A stretch of DNA of 64,000 nucleotides from positions 112,309 to 176,308 of the forward strand of contig NZ_BBYK01000056.1 of the NCBI RefSeq assembly GCF_001570365.1, read 5' to 3'. Origin of the DNA: Microtetraspora fusca (GTDB lineage: Bacteria; Actinomycetota; Actinomycetes; Streptosporangiales; Streptosporangiaceae). The notes under the pieces were generated by a model. That model searched no databases. It was not told where the DNA came from and worked only from the letters and a program-made list of their open reading frames with translations. How positions within the stretch are numbered: the stretch's first letter is position 1; each line of letters starts with the position of its first letter. This document shows, piece after piece, positions 6,765 to 17,236 of this stretch. The position numbers and the translations under genes were made by a program.

Positions 6765-7991
6765 TCACGGCTCGCGGCGCAGCGGCGAGAAGAGGATCGG
6801 CACCCAGCTCAGCGCCAGGATCAGCGTGCCCAGCCACATCGGCGCCCGCACCCCCCACAGCTCTCCGAGCACCCCGGCGAGCAGCCCGCCGAGTCCGACC
6901 GAGCCCATCAGGAGCAGGCGCATCGTCGCCGTCATCCGGCCCAGCATCTCGTCGGGCGTGACGCGCTGCCTCAGGCTGACGAGCAGCACGTTGTTGATTC
7001 CGGTCCGGAACGTCAGCACGAACCACGCTGCCGTCGCCGCCCACAGCGACGGTCCACGGTCGAGGAACGGGATCACGAACGCCGCCGGCGAGGTGACCAG
7101 ACCGACCATCCACACGGCCCGGCCGGTGCCGAGGCGGCGGCCGAGCAGGTGCGCGGCGGACGACCCCGCGAGCACGCCGAGGCCGCCGGCCGCCAGGTAC
7201 GCGCCGACCACCCATTCGGGCAGCCCGAGCCGATCCACGATGAGCACGGGCAGCAGGACCGAGCAGAGCGGGTACGCCAGGTTGGCCATCGAGCCCTGGA
7301 GAAGGGCCGCGGTAAGCACCGGGTTGCCGAACACGAAGCGCACACCGGCCGAGATCTGCCGCGCGATGGGCGGGTGCGGTGTGTCGGGCGCCGCCTGGAC
7401 CGGCTCCCGGACGCGGCGCAGCCAGGCGGCCGACCACAGGTAGCTGAGCGCGTCGAGCAGGATGGCCACGGGCGCTCCGGCCGCCTGCACCAGCACGCCC
7501 GCCAGGCTGCGCCCCGCGACGTCCATGCCCGAGTTCGTGCCCACGAGCAGCGAGTTGGCAGATGTCAGCCGGTCTCGCCCGACGATGCCCGGCACGAGGC
7601 TGAACGAGGCCACGTCGAAGAACAGCGTTCCGGCGCCGACCAGCGTGGCCACCAGATAGAGCTGCGCCATGGACAGCCACCCCGCCCACCAGGCGACCGG
7701 TACGGAGAACAGGACGAGCGCCCGCGCCAGGTCGGTGGCCAGCATCACGGGACGCCGCCTGACCCGGTCCACCCAGGCGCCGGCGGGCAATCCGAGAACG
7801 AGCACCGTGAGCGTGCTCAGCGCGCTCAGCAGGCCGACCTCGGCGGGGCCCGCGCTCAGCGCGGTGACCGCGAGCAGCGGCAGCGCCACGTAGCTGATCT
7901 GGCTGCCTGCCTGGCTGATCGTTCCCGCGACGTAGAGGTTGCGGAAGTCGGGAAGCCGCAGCAGGGGAGTTTCCACTTGTGTTGCCGTCAT
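6765..7991 (-). CDS. MFS transporter, DHA3-type drug exporter
   Basis: This 408-residue protein has about 12 hydrophobic segments. It carries the MFS motif after TM2 in GAWVDRVRRRPVM and the N-terminal RLPDFRNLYVAGTISQAGSQIS typical of DHA3 macrolide-efflux-like carriers (MefA-type). It probably exports hydrophobic toxic compounds by proton antiport. It is divergent from the ArsR/DUF5937 gene with only 58 bases between starts, a common exporter/repressor layout, so that regulator probably controls it. The substrate is unknown. Confidence 0.85.
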   Translation of the reverse strand: MTATQVETPLLRLPDFRNLYVAGTISQAGSQISYVALPLLAVTALSAGPAEVGLLSALSTLTVLVLGLPAGAWVDRVRRRPVMLATDLARALVLFSVPVAWWAGWLSMAQLYLVATLVGAGTLFFDVASFSLVPGIVGRDRLTSANSLLVGTNSGMDVAGRSLAGVLVQAAGAPVAILLDALSYLWSAAWLRRVREPVQAAPDTPHPPIARQISAGVRFVFGNPVLTAALLQGSMANLAYPLCSVLLPVLIVDRLGLPEWVVGAYLAAGGLGVLAGSSAAHLLGRRLGTGRAVWMVGLVTSPAAFVIPFLDRGPSLWAATAAWFVLTFRTGINNVLLVSLRQRVTPDEMLGRMTATMRLLLMGSVGLGGLLAGVLGELWGVRAPMWLGTLILALSWVPILFSPLRREP

Positions 7992-8049
7992 GCCGCAAAG
8001 ATGCTGACATGTCGCTCAAAGGGCCACCGATTAAGTGAGAAGCGAATCC

Positions 8050-9072
8050 ATGACGCTGGAGCTGACGTTCACCACCCGCGACATCGCCAACATCCGCTTC
8101 GCCGTCTCCCCGCTCGGCGAGGTCGTCGCGAGCGTCCGCGTCGTGAAGAACCCCGCGGCCCACCCGCTGCTGCGTCCCTGGGCGGAGCAGGTACGGCGGC
8201 GCCTGGCGGACGTGGACTGGCGCCTGCTGTCGGATCTCGTACCGGTGCCCACGATCTCGATCGCCGGCTTCACCTGCACGCCGCCCGCCACCTCCATCCC
8301 CGACCTGGAACTGGAGCTGGCCACGATGCGGGCCGCGGCCGACCGGGTCCGCACCGACCTGGACGACGCCGGCACCCCCCGCACCAAGCGCGTCGAGGCC
8401 CTCTACGCCGACCCCGGCAAGGGCCTGGAACGCCTGGCGCAGGAAGTGGAGAACTATTGGGCGGCGGCCATCGCCCCGTACTGGCCGCGGCTCAGGTCCC
8501 TGCTCGAAGGGGAGATCCTCTACCGCGCCAAGCTCCTCGCGGAGGGTGGCGCGCAGCGCATGCTGACCGACCTCGACCCGAGCGTGACCTGGCACGACGG
8601 CACGCTGCGCGTGGAACACCGCTACGTGTCGGGGACCCGTTCACTGCGCGGTCTCGGGCTGTTGCTCGTGCCCTGCGTGTTCGTCTGGCCGCAGGTCTTC
8701 TCCGTCACGACCCCGCCGTACCAGCCCACGGTCCGCTACTCGCCGCGCGGCATCGGCACGCTCTGGGAGCGTCGCGGACTGGAGCCGCCGCGGGCCTTGG
8801 CCGCCGTGCTCGGCAGGACGCGGGCACGTCTGCTGGCCGAGCTGGACCAACCCGCCTCCACCCGCGACCTGGCCCTGCGTGTCGGGCTCTCCGAGCCCGG
8901 CGTCAACCAGCACCTCACCGCGTTGCGCGACGCCGGTTTGTGCACTGCGCACCGCACCGGGCGGTACATCCTCTACGCCCGTACGACGACGGCCGAGGCT
9001 CTGCTGGCGGGCGACCACCTCGACGGGACGCCCTCGCCCGAGGCGGGCTCCCGCACTCCATCCGCCGGCTGA
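8050..9072 (+). CDS. DUF5937/ArsR-family transcriptional regulator
   Basis: This 340-residue protein has an N-terminal DUF5937-like region (TFTTRDIANIRFAVSPLGEV, residues about 1-250) and a C-terminal winged HTH of ArsR type. The HTH recognition segment is STRDLALRVGLSEPGVNQHLTALRDAGL (about 275-305), followed by a wing, GRYILYART. ATG at 8050 is preferred over the GTG at 8035 because the family usually begins MTLELTF and GAAGCG lies upstream. It is divergent from an MFS exporter, which is its likely target; no metal-binding cysteine motif is visible. Confidence 0.82.
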   Translation: MTLELTFTTRDIANIRFAVSPLGEVVASVRVVKNPAAHPLLRPWAEQVRRRLADVDWRLLSDLVPVPTISIAGFTCTPPATSIPDLELELATMRAAADRVRTDLDDAGTPRTKRVEALYADPGKGLERLAQEVENYWAAAIAPYWPRLRSLLEGEILYRAKLLAEGGAQRMLTDLDPSVTWHDGTLRVEHRYVSGTRSLRGLGLLLVPCVFVWPQVFSVTTPPYQPTVRYSPRGIGTLWERRGLEPPRALAAVLGRTRARLLAELDQPASTRDLALRVGLSEPGVNQHLTALRDAGLCTAHRTGRYILYARTTTAEALLAGDHLDGTPSPEAGSRTPSAG

Positions 9073-9135
9073 ACCCGCCCCGGAACCTCGACCTGCTATG
9101 CCGCGACGTGCCGGCCGCCCCCGAACGTCTCCCGG

Positions 9136-10281
9136 TCAGGCGACCCAGTGCGCCGAGGCGAGGGAGCGGACCGCGTCCTCGTCCACCTCGACGCCGAGGC
9201 CCGGCCCTGTCGGCACCAGGGCCGTGCCGTCGACGACCTCCACCGTGGTGCCCCCGACGTACGCCGAGTGGACGAACTGCCGCCCGTTGAGATCGACGGG
9301 GGTGTCCACGCCGAACGCGGCGAACAGGTGCAGCGAGGCGGCGAACCCGAGATCGGTGTCGGTCAGCCCCGACCCCATGATGCGCAGCCCCGCGTCCTCG
9401 GCGAGCTGGCACAGCCGCCGCGAGAGCGTGAGCCCGCCAGAGCGCTGCACCTTGGCGATCGCGATGTCCACCGCGTCGAGCTTCACGAACGTGGCCAGGT
9501 CGGAGGGGTGGCGCAGGCTCTCGTCCAGCGCCACCGGAAGCGGGCTGTGGTCGCGCAGCCGGCGCAGGCCGGTGACGTCGTTGGCGGGCAGCGGCTGCTC
9601 GAACGCCGACACGTCGAGGTCGGCCAGCCTGCGCGCCATGCGCAGTGCGCCGTCCACGGTGTAGGCCTGGTTCGCGTCCACCCAGATGGGCGCGTCCGGC
9701 GCCGCCTCCCTGACCGCCGCCACGACCGAGACGTCCGTCGCCTCGTCGTGCAGGCCCACCTTCACCTTGTACGCCTGGTAGCCCTGCGCTCGCCCCTCCT
9801 CGACGGCCTGCCGTACCTCGGCGGGGGTCTGGCCGGCCACGATCCAGCCGAGCCTGATCCGGTCAAGGCGGCGCTGGCCCCAGAGCACGCCGACGGAGAC
9901 GCCGAGGGCCCGGCCGAGCAGGTCGTGCAGCGCGATGTCGAGCGCGGACTTGGCGATGGGGGAGCCGATCGTCAGGCCACGGTTGATCACCTTCTCGTAG
10001 GCCGCGCAGGCGCCGTCCAGATCCCACGCCCGCCGTCCGATCAGCGCGGGGGCGAGGTAGCGGTGGATCGTCGTCGAGATCGACTCCACGGTCTCGTACG
10101 TCCAGGAGGGCGTCGGGGTCGCCTCACCCCAGCCGGTCCGGTCGCCGGCCGTGACCTTGACCAGCACTCGTTCCGTGGGCTTGCCCGCCGTGGTGACGCT
10201 CCCTCCGGAAATGCTGAACGACCGGATGGACGGCAATTCCACGACGAACGTTTCCACCCGCTCGACGACCAGCGACTCCAT
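9136..10281 (-). CDS. Enolase-superfamily enzyme, muconate-lactonizing/dipeptide-epimerase subgroup
   Basis: This 381-residue protein shows all the acid/base and metal positions of the MLE subgroup: K172-x-K174 in YKVKVG, Mg ligands D202 (VDANQ), E228 (FEQP) and D253 (LDES), and the opposite lysine K277. The family abstracts a proton alpha to a carboxylate; members include muconate cycloisomerase, o-succinylbenzoate synthase, dipeptide epimerase and N-acylamino-acid racemase, which sequence alone does not separate. GGGAGAA lies just upstream of the ATG. The leader contains two identical palindromes that look like operators. Confidence 0.88.
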   Translation of the reverse strand: MESLVVERVETFVVELPSIRSFSISGGSVTTAGKPTERVLVKVTAGDRTGWGEATPTPSWTYETVESISTTIHRYLAPALIGRRAWDLDGACAAYEKVINRGLTIGSPIAKSALDIALHDLLGRALGVSVGVLWGQRRLDRIRLGWIVAGQTPAEVRQAVEEGRAQGYQAYKVKVGLHDEATDVSVVAAVREAAPDAPIWVDANQAYTVDGALRMARRLADLDVSAFEQPLPANDVTGLRRLRDHSPLPVALDESLRHPSDLATFVKLDAVDIAIAKVQRSGGLTLSRRLCQLAEDAGLRIMGSGLTDTDLGFAASLHLFAAFGVDTPVDLNGRQFVHSAYVGGTTVEVVDGTALVPTGPGLGVEVDEDAVRSLASAHWVA

Positions 10282-10292
10282 GATTCTCCCGT

Positions 10293-10380
10293 CGGAATGA
10301 ATTCATGCTTATTCACCTGCTGTAATGCCCTGAACCTAGCATGTTGGAATTATTTGGCGAATTAACGGAATGAATTCATG
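10293..10380 (-). promoter_or_regulatory. Twin palindromic operator candidates in the MLE-family promoter
   Basis: The 15-base sequence CGGAATGAATTCATG occurs twice, at 10293-10307 and 10366-10380, each containing the perfect palindrome ATGAATTCAT. The copies are exactly 73 bases apart, close to seven helical turns. One lies beside the Shine-Dalgarno region of the MLE-family gene and the other upstream of a plausible -10 (TAGGTT on the minus strand). This arrangement suits a dimeric repressor that loops DNA, but the regulator is unknown. Confidence 0.6.
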
Positions 10381-10453
10381 GCATTTCCGGAGCAGGCGTG
10401 GGACGGCTGGTTCGGTGCCCGCGAGCAGCGCGGACCGAGATGTCGCGTGAATG

Positions 10454-11116
10454 TCAGGAGGTGCGTGGGACGACGAGGCCGGATTCGTAGGCGAGGACCA
10501 CGAGTTGGGCGCGGTCACGGGCATGGAGCTTGGCCATCGCCCGGTTGATATGGGTTTTCGCGGTCAGCGAGCTGATCACCATGCGGTCGGCGATCTGGTC
10601 GTTGGACAGGCCCTGCGCGACCAGGACGACGGCCTCGCGTTCACGGTTGGTCAGCTCTTTCAGCCCCGTGCCGGCATCGGTGTGGAGCGGCTCGGTGATG
10701 TACCGGTTGATCAGCTTGCGGGTGATCGACGGTGCGAGCAGGGCGTCACCGCGCGCGGCGACGCGCACGGCGTGGAGGAAGTCTTCCGGCACGATGTCTT
10801 TGACAAGGAATCCGGCGGCGCCGGCGCGCAGTGCGTTGAAGACGTATTCGTCCATGCCGTAGTTGGTCAGGATGACGACGTGCACCCCGGCCAGGGCCGG
10901 GTCCGCGGCGATGCGCCGGGTCGCCTCGATGCCGTCGACGACCGGCATCTGGACGTCGACGAGCGCGATGTCGGGCAGGTGTTCCTTGACCAGAGCCAGG
11001 CACTCCTTCCCGTCGGAGGCCTCGGCCACCACCTCGATGTCGTCTTCGAGGTCGAGGAGCGCGCGGAATCCGCTGCGAATGAGCGGCTGGTCGTCGGCCA
11101 GCAGGACACGGATCAT
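10454..11116 (-). CDS. NarL/FixJ-family response regulator
   Basis: This 220-residue protein has a receiver domain (phosphoacceptor D54 in LVDVQMP, acidic pair D8-D9, T83 in ILTNYG, K105 in VKD) and a C-terminal LuxR HTH (residues about 150-215; LTNREREAVVLVAQGLSNDQIA). Phosphorylation by the upstream kinase should control DNA binding. ATG at 11116 overlaps the kinase stop (ATGA), so the pair is translationally coupled. The downstream MLE-family gene is on the same strand 172 bases away but has its own operator-like promoter, so co-regulation is uncertain. Confidence 0.9.
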   Translation of the reverse strand: MIRVLLADDQPLIRSGFRALLDLEDDIEVVAEASDGKECLALVKEHLPDIALVDVQMPVVDGIEATRRIAADPALAGVHVVILTNYGMDEYVFNALRAGAAGFLVKDIVPEDFLHAVRVAARGDALLAPSITRKLINRYITEPLHTDAGTGLKELTNREREAVVLVAQGLSNDQIADRMVISSLTAKTHINRAMAKLHARDRAQLVVLAYESGLVVPRTS

Positions 11117-12240
11117 GACGTTCGGTCCACGGGAAGCTCGGCTTGGACGGTGAAGCCGCCCCCGTCGCGGGGTTCGGCACGCAGGCGGCCGCCGAGGGCG
11201 GTGACGCGCTCGTGCATACCGAGCAGTCCGATGCCCGGCGTCGGGGCGGCGCCCGGCGCGGCCGTGCCGTCGTCGTCGACGCGTACGGCGAGGGCGCTCG
11301 GACGGTAGTCGATCCGGACCGAGGCCGTGGTGGCGGCGGCGTGGCGGGCGACGTTGGTGAGCGACTCCTGGACGATGCGATAGGCGGTCCGCTCCACCGC
11401 GGCCGGCACGTCGCATCGCTGTCCTTCGATCGTGAGCGTCGTGTCCAGACCGGTCGTCCGCGACCGTTGCACCAGTTCCGCGACGTGGTCGAGGCCATGC
11501 GGCGGGGTCGTGTCGTCGTCGCGGAGCGCCTCCAGGGTCGCCCGCAGCTCCCGCATCGCCTCCCGAGCGGCCTCCTGGATCGCCAGCAGAGCCTCCGGCA
11601 CCTGCTCACCGCGCTTGCGGGCCACGTGGACGGCGACGTCGGCCTGCACCTTGATGACCGAGATCTGGTGGGTGAGCGAATCGTGCAGCTCACGTGCGAT
11701 GTGCAGCCGTTCCTCGTCGGCGCGGCGGCGCGCGGTCTCCTCCCGCGTGCGCTCGGCCTCGTCCGCCCGCCGCTCGGCCTGCCGCAGCGCTTCGCCCGCG
11801 GCGCCGGCCGCGATCAGCCAGGCGATCTCGAGGGCGCCCCGGGCCTGCGCGAACGCCTCGCCCGTCTCGTGCAGGCCCGAGGCCAGGGCCGCGAGCGGGA
11901 GAGAGGCCAGCATGGCCGCGCTCGCCGCCACCGTGACGATGCGGTGTCCCGCCCGCATGGCCGCGTACACCGCGAACAGGTACGCGACGGCGGGCACGTC
12001 GAAACCGGCCGCCTGGTAACCCACCGTGCACAGCCCGGTGACGGCCAGGACGAGAACCGGAGTCCGGCGGCGCGCGACCAGCGCCAGGCCGCCGGCCGCC
12101 AGGAGCGCGTAGCCGAGCAGGCCGAGGTACGTCGCGGAGTGCTGCCCGGACAGCCCGGTGACCAGCAGCGTCACCGCCACGCCGACGGCGATCGCGCAAT
12201 CCATGACACGTGCCCGGACACCGGACCGTCCTGTGCTCAT
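11113..12240 (-). CDS. Membrane sensor histidine kinase (HisKA_3 family)
   Basis: This 375-residue protein has about five hydrophobic segments over residues 10-150, a short coiled coil rich in Arg/Glu (150-180), the dimerisation/phosphoacceptor motif ARELHDSLTHQIS with H186, and a C-terminal HATPase (YRIVQESLTNVARHA N-box, VRVDDDG, GIGLLGMHERV). It is the typical partner of NarL-type regulators such as the downstream gene. The membrane domain has no extracytoplasmic sensor domain of note, so the signal is probably sensed in or at the membrane. Confidence 0.9.
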   Translation of the reverse strand: MSTGRSGVRARVMDCAIAVGVAVTLLVTGLSGQHSATYLGLLGYALLAAGGLALVARRRTPVLVLAVTGLCTVGYQAAGFDVPAVAYLFAVYAAMRAGHRIVTVAASAAMLASLPLAALASGLHETGEAFAQARGALEIAWLIAAGAAGEALRQAERRADEAERTREETARRRADEERLHIARELHDSLTHQISVIKVQADVAVHVARKRGEQVPEALLAIQEAAREAMRELRATLEALRDDDTTPPHGLDHVAELVQRSRTTGLDTTLTIEGQRCDVPAAVERTAYRIVQESLTNVARHAAATTASVRIDYRPSALAVRVDDDGTAAPGAAPTPGIGLLGMHERVTALGGRLRAEPRDGGGFTVQAELPVDRTS

Positions 12241-12458
12241 GCGCGCACCTTAGCCGGATGCTCGCGCGGGCGACTCCTGCGCACGGATGATCGGCCGCCT
12301 ACCGCACTCGCGGTACCTTCGCGGCTCCTGCGGCGTCCGCGGCAGCCGGCTACGGCTTCGGCGGCAGCGCGAATTGCCCGCCTCGGCAGGACGATCGGCG
12401 GCGGGTCCGGCGGACATGATCGGGCGACGTCCCGTCGTAGGAGAAGAAGGAGCACCTC

Positions 12459-12869
12459 ATGTCCGTTCATCACCCCCTTGCCGCCCTGCTCGGAGGTTTC
12501 GGACGTGCCGAATCGGCGGCCGCGCACGTCTTGGCCCAGTCGGCCGACGTCGGCGCCTACGACTTGACCGCCGGGCGTCTCTGGTCCTTGGTGGGCGCGC
12601 TGCTGGGGCTGGCCGGCGTGGTCATCGGCGGGCTGGCTCTGGCCCGCTCCGCCGGTCGTATCGGCACCGGCAACGGGAGAAGGGGGGCCGTCGTGGCCCT
12701 CGCGGCGGGGCTGGCCGGCGTGGTCGTCGGCGGCCTGGTCGTGGCCCTCGCCGAAGGCGGTCCCGGCACCGGCTACGGAATAGTCGGGGGCTTCATGGCC
12801 CTGGTGGTGGGACTGATCGCCATGCTCCTCGGCGGGCTCGCTCTGGCCCGCTCCCGCCGCACCGCCTGA
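12459..12869 (+). CDS. DUF6223 family small membrane protein
   Basis: This 136-residue protein has three predicted membrane helices (about 42-63, 76-97, 107-128) separated by short Gly/Arg loops. The phrase GGLALARS recurs after the first and third helices, an internal repeat. AGAAGGAG lies eight bases upstream of ATG. The family is found in actinomycetes without an assigned function. It is transcribed divergently from the two-component system 218 bases away. Confidence 0.75.
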   Translation: MSVHHPLAALLGGFGRAESAAAHVLAQSADVGAYDLTAGRLWSLVGALLGLAGVVIGGLALARSAGRIGTGNGRRGAVVALAAGLAGVVVGGLVVALAEGGPGTGYGIVGGFMALVVGLIAMLLGGLALARSRRTA

Positions 12870-14330
<1,461 letters not shown>

Positions 14331-14427
14331 CGATCCCGAGCCGTCGCGCCCGCGGGCGCGACGGCCGCCCGGCCGCGACCGGCGAGCCCGATTGATCACC
14401 AGACTCCTACCGAAGCAGGAACAGGAT

Positions 14428-15663
14428 ATGAAGCATCTGCTCACCCGGTTCGAGAACCGGGCGCCGGAGATCGTTTTCGAGTGGAGAGATCCCGAGACCC
14501 CGGCCCGGGGATGGGTGGTGATCAACTCGCTGAGGGGAGGCGCCGCGGGCGGTGGGACCCGCATGCGCCCCGGGCTCGACCGTGACGAGGTCGTGTCGCT
14601 GGCCAAGACGATGGAGATCAAGTTCACCGTCTCCGGCCCCCGGATCGGCGGGGCGAAGTCCGGCATCGACTTCGACCCACGCGACCCCCGCAAGAACGAC
14701 GTCCTGCGCCGCTGGTACAAGGCGGTCACCCCGCTGCTGAAGACGTACTACGGCACCGGCGGCGACCTCAACGTGGACGAGGTGCGCGAGGTCGTGCCCA
14801 TCACGGAGAGCCATGGCCTGTGGCACCCGCAGGAGGGCGTGGTCAGGGGCCACTACGACGCCACCGACCGGGATCTCGTGCGACGGGTCGGACGGCTCCG
14901 CCTCGGCGTGGGCAAGGTCGTGGAGGACGCCCGCTACACGCCCGCCCCGGCCGGACATTCCGGCGGCTACGCGATCGCCGACCTCATCACCGGGTGGGGC
15001 GTGGCCGAGTCGGTGCGGCACTACTACGCCGTCTACGGCGGCGACATCGCGGGCAAGCGCGTCATCGTCCAGGGGTGGGGCAACGTCGGCGCCGCGGCCG
15101 CCTACTACGCGGCCCAGGCCGGCGCGCGGGTGGTCGGTGTGATCGACCGCAACGGCGGGCTCCTCAACCCGGCCGGCTACGGCCTCGACGAGGTGCGCGA
15201 GCTGTTCCTCACCAAGGACGGCAACACCCTGCGCGCCCCCGGGATGATGCCGTATGAGGCGATCGCCGCCGCCGTCTGGGACGTCGGCGCGGAGGTCTTC
15301 CTGCCCTGTGCGGCGTCCCGGCTCGTCACCCGCGAGCAGGTGGACCGCATGGCGGCGCGCGGCCTGGAGGTGATCGCGTGCGGCGCCAACGTGCCGTTCG
15401 CCGACACCGAGATCTTCTACGGCCCGACGTACGAGCACGCCGACAAGAGCGTCGCGGTCGTGCCCGACTTCATCGCCAACAGCGGCATGGCCCGCACCTT
15501 CGCCCTTCTGATGCGGGAGGGCGTGGACGTCTCCGACGAGGCGATCTTCGCCGACGTGTCGGCCACCATCGAGTCGGCGATCAGGAAGTGCCACGAGCGC
15601 TCGCCGGAGCCGACTGGAGTGGCGAGCACCGCGTTCGAGATCGCCCTCGAACAGCTCACCTGA
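14428..15663 (+). CDS. Glu/Leu/Phe/Val dehydrogenase family protein
   Basis: This 411-residue protein has the substrate-binding domain with a catalytic-lysine motif, GGAKSGIDFDP (K77), and an NAD-binding domain with GWGNVGAAAA near residues 216-226. The canonical glycine-glycine motif is K-S-G instead of K-G-G, a variant seen in some actinobacterial members of unknown specificity. The family oxidatively deaminates an amino acid to its 2-oxo acid. It lies 97 bases downstream of hppD on the same strand, which suggests, but does not prove, a role in aromatic amino-acid breakdown. Confidence 0.87.
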   Translation: MKHLLTRFENRAPEIVFEWRDPETPARGWVVINSLRGGAAGGGTRMRPGLDRDEVVSLAKTMEIKFTVSGPRIGGAKSGIDFDPRDPRKNDVLRRWYKAVTPLLKTYYGTGGDLNVDEVREVVPITESHGLWHPQEGVVRGHYDATDRDLVRRVGRLRLGVGKVVEDARYTPAPAGHSGGYAIADLITGWGVAESVRHYYAVYGGDIAGKRVIVQGWGNVGAAAAYYAAQAGARVVGVIDRNGGLLNPAGYGLDEVRELFLTKDGNTLRAPGMMPYEAIAAAVWDVGAEVFLPCAASRLVTREQVDRMAARGLEVIACGANVPFADTEIFYGPTYEHADKSVAVVPDFIANSGMARTFALLMREGVDVSDEAIFADVSATIESAIRKCHERSPEPTGVASTAFEIALEQLT

Positions 15664-15682
15664 CCCTCCGTACACGTACGCG

Positions 15683-15716
15683 CGGGAGCGCGGTGGCGAT
15701 CGCCACCGCGCTCCCG
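15683..15716. terminator. 34-bp perfect palindrome between convergent genes
   Basis: A GC-rich perfect palindrome centred on GGCGATCGCC lies 20 bases after the dehydrogenase stop and about 90 bases from the end of the convergent MFS gene. It can form a hairpin of up to 17 pairs from either strand. No T tract follows, so it would be an actinomycete-style hairpin terminator. Confidence 0.6.
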
Positions 15717-15809
15717 CCATTGTCCGGGACGTCGAAGCCCGTCCGGGCGCTCCGATCCGCTGGACCTTCCTCCCACTGCTGCTGCGGCCGGTGGCGAGGA
15801 TCCCCCTCG

Positions 15810-17234
15810 CTAGGGCCGGCCAGGACGAGTGATGAGGGAGACCACGAGCGCGGCCAGGCACAGGAAGCCGGCTGCGCCGAGGCTCGCCACGTTGAAGCCG
15901 TGGACGACGGCCTCCGCGGGCTCGTGGTGGTGATAGTGGGCCGCGGCCGTCCCGGCGATCGTGCTGAGCAGCGCGGTGCCCAGGGAGGCGCCGACCTGTT
16001 GTGAGGTCATCACCATGGCTCCTGCCACAGCGCTGTCCGCACCCGCGCCGAGGGTCGCGGTGCTGTTGGCGGTGACCAGCACCCACCCCGTGCCGAGCCC
16101 CACCAGCAGGAACACCAGGAGGGCGTGCCAGTAGCCGCTGTCGGTCCGAAGAAGTCCGAGCAGGGCGAGCCCGGACGCGATCGTGAGGAGCCCGGGGCAC
16201 AGCAGCCACCGGACCGGGACTCGAGCCAGCAGCGGGCCGACCGCCCGCACTCCCACCATCAGGCCGACGGTCAACGGCAGGAAGCCCAGGCCCGCCCGGA
16301 CAGGTGAATAGCCCAGCACGTCCTGCAGGTAGAAGGTCAAGAAGAACAACGCGGCGAACATGCCCACCGCCAGGCTGAGCACCGCCAGGTACGATCCGCC
16401 GCGGCGGCGGTCCAGGACGACCCGCAAGGGGAGCAGAGGCCCCTTGACCCGGGCCTGGACCCGTACGAACGCGACCAGCGCCAAGGCTCCGGCGACCAGC
16501 GGCCCGAAGGTGTACGGCGAGTCCCACCCGTCGGGTTCGGCCCGGGCGAATCCGAAGACCAGCGCCATCAAGCCGGCGGTGGCCAGGAGCGCCCCGGTGA
16601 CGTCGAGGCGCACACCGGGAACGCGTGGCACGGGCCGTACAGCACGCGACACCCCGATCGCGGCCAGGGCCGCGATCGGCAGGTTCACGTACATGCACCA
16701 GCGCCAGTCGAGGTAATCGGTGAGCACTCCGCCCAGCAGCACGCCCAGGCCGGAAGAACTTCCCATCACGGTGCCGTAGATGCCGAACGCCTTGCCGCGC
16801 TCGGCGGGGGCCGGGAACGTCGCGGCGAGGGTCGCCAGCACCGCCGGAGTGAGCAGAGCGCCGAACACGCCCTGCAGGGCACGGCCGGTGAGCAGCATCG
16901 CCGGGCCGGTGGCGGCGCCGCCGAGCGCCGAGGCCGTGGCGAACCCGATCAGACCCACCATCAGGGTCCGCTTGCGGCCGGCCAGATCGGACAGCCGCCC
17001 GCCGAGCAGCAGCAGGCCACCGTAGCCCAGGGCGAAGAGCGTGACCACCCACTGGCGGGTCGGGTCGGACAGATGGAGGTCGCGCTGCACGGAAGGCAGC
17101 GCGATGTTCATGATCGTCATGTCGATGCCGATCATGAGCTGCGCCGTCGCGACCGCGGCCAGCGCCCACCAGCGCCGGGGATCGGGCGGGGCGGCGCTAT
17201 CGGGAGGCCGCGTGTACCTGCTTGTGGTGGTCAC
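15810..17234 (-). CDS. MFS transporter, DHA2 (EmrB/QacA) family
   Basis: This 474-residue protein has about 14 hydrophobic segments. It carries motif D1-like MIGIDMTIMNIALPSVQRDL in TM1, motif A in GGRLSDLAGRKRTLM, and motif C (GxGxxxGPxxGG variant) in MGSSSGLGVLLGGVLTDYLDWRWCMYVN. It exports drugs by proton antiport. It follows the SnoaL-like gene with a gap of two bases, so the two form one unit, divergent from a TetR gene that probably represses them. Confidence 0.9.
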   Translation of the reverse strand: MTTTSRYTRPPDSAAPPDPRRWWALAAVATAQLMIGIDMTIMNIALPSVQRDLHLSDPTRQWVVTLFALGYGGLLLLGGRLSDLAGRKRTLMVGLIGFATASALGGAATGPAMLLTGRALQGVFGALLTPAVLATLAATFPAPAERGKAFGIYGTVMGSSSGLGVLLGGVLTDYLDWRWCMYVNLPIAALAAIGVSRAVRPVPRVPGVRLDVTGALLATAGLMALVFGFARAEPDGWDSPYTFGPLVAGALALVAFVRVQARVKGPLLPLRVVLDRRRGGSYLAVLSLAVGMFAALFFLTFYLQDVLGYSPVRAGLGFLPLTVGLMVGVRAVGPLLARVPVRWLLCPGLLTIASGLALLGLLRTDSGYWHALLVFLLVGLGTGWVLVTANSTATLGAGADSAVAGAMVMTSQQVGASLGTALLSTIAGTAAAHYHHHEPAEAVVHGFNVASLGAAGFLCLAALVVSLITRPGRP

Positions 17235-17236
17235 GG

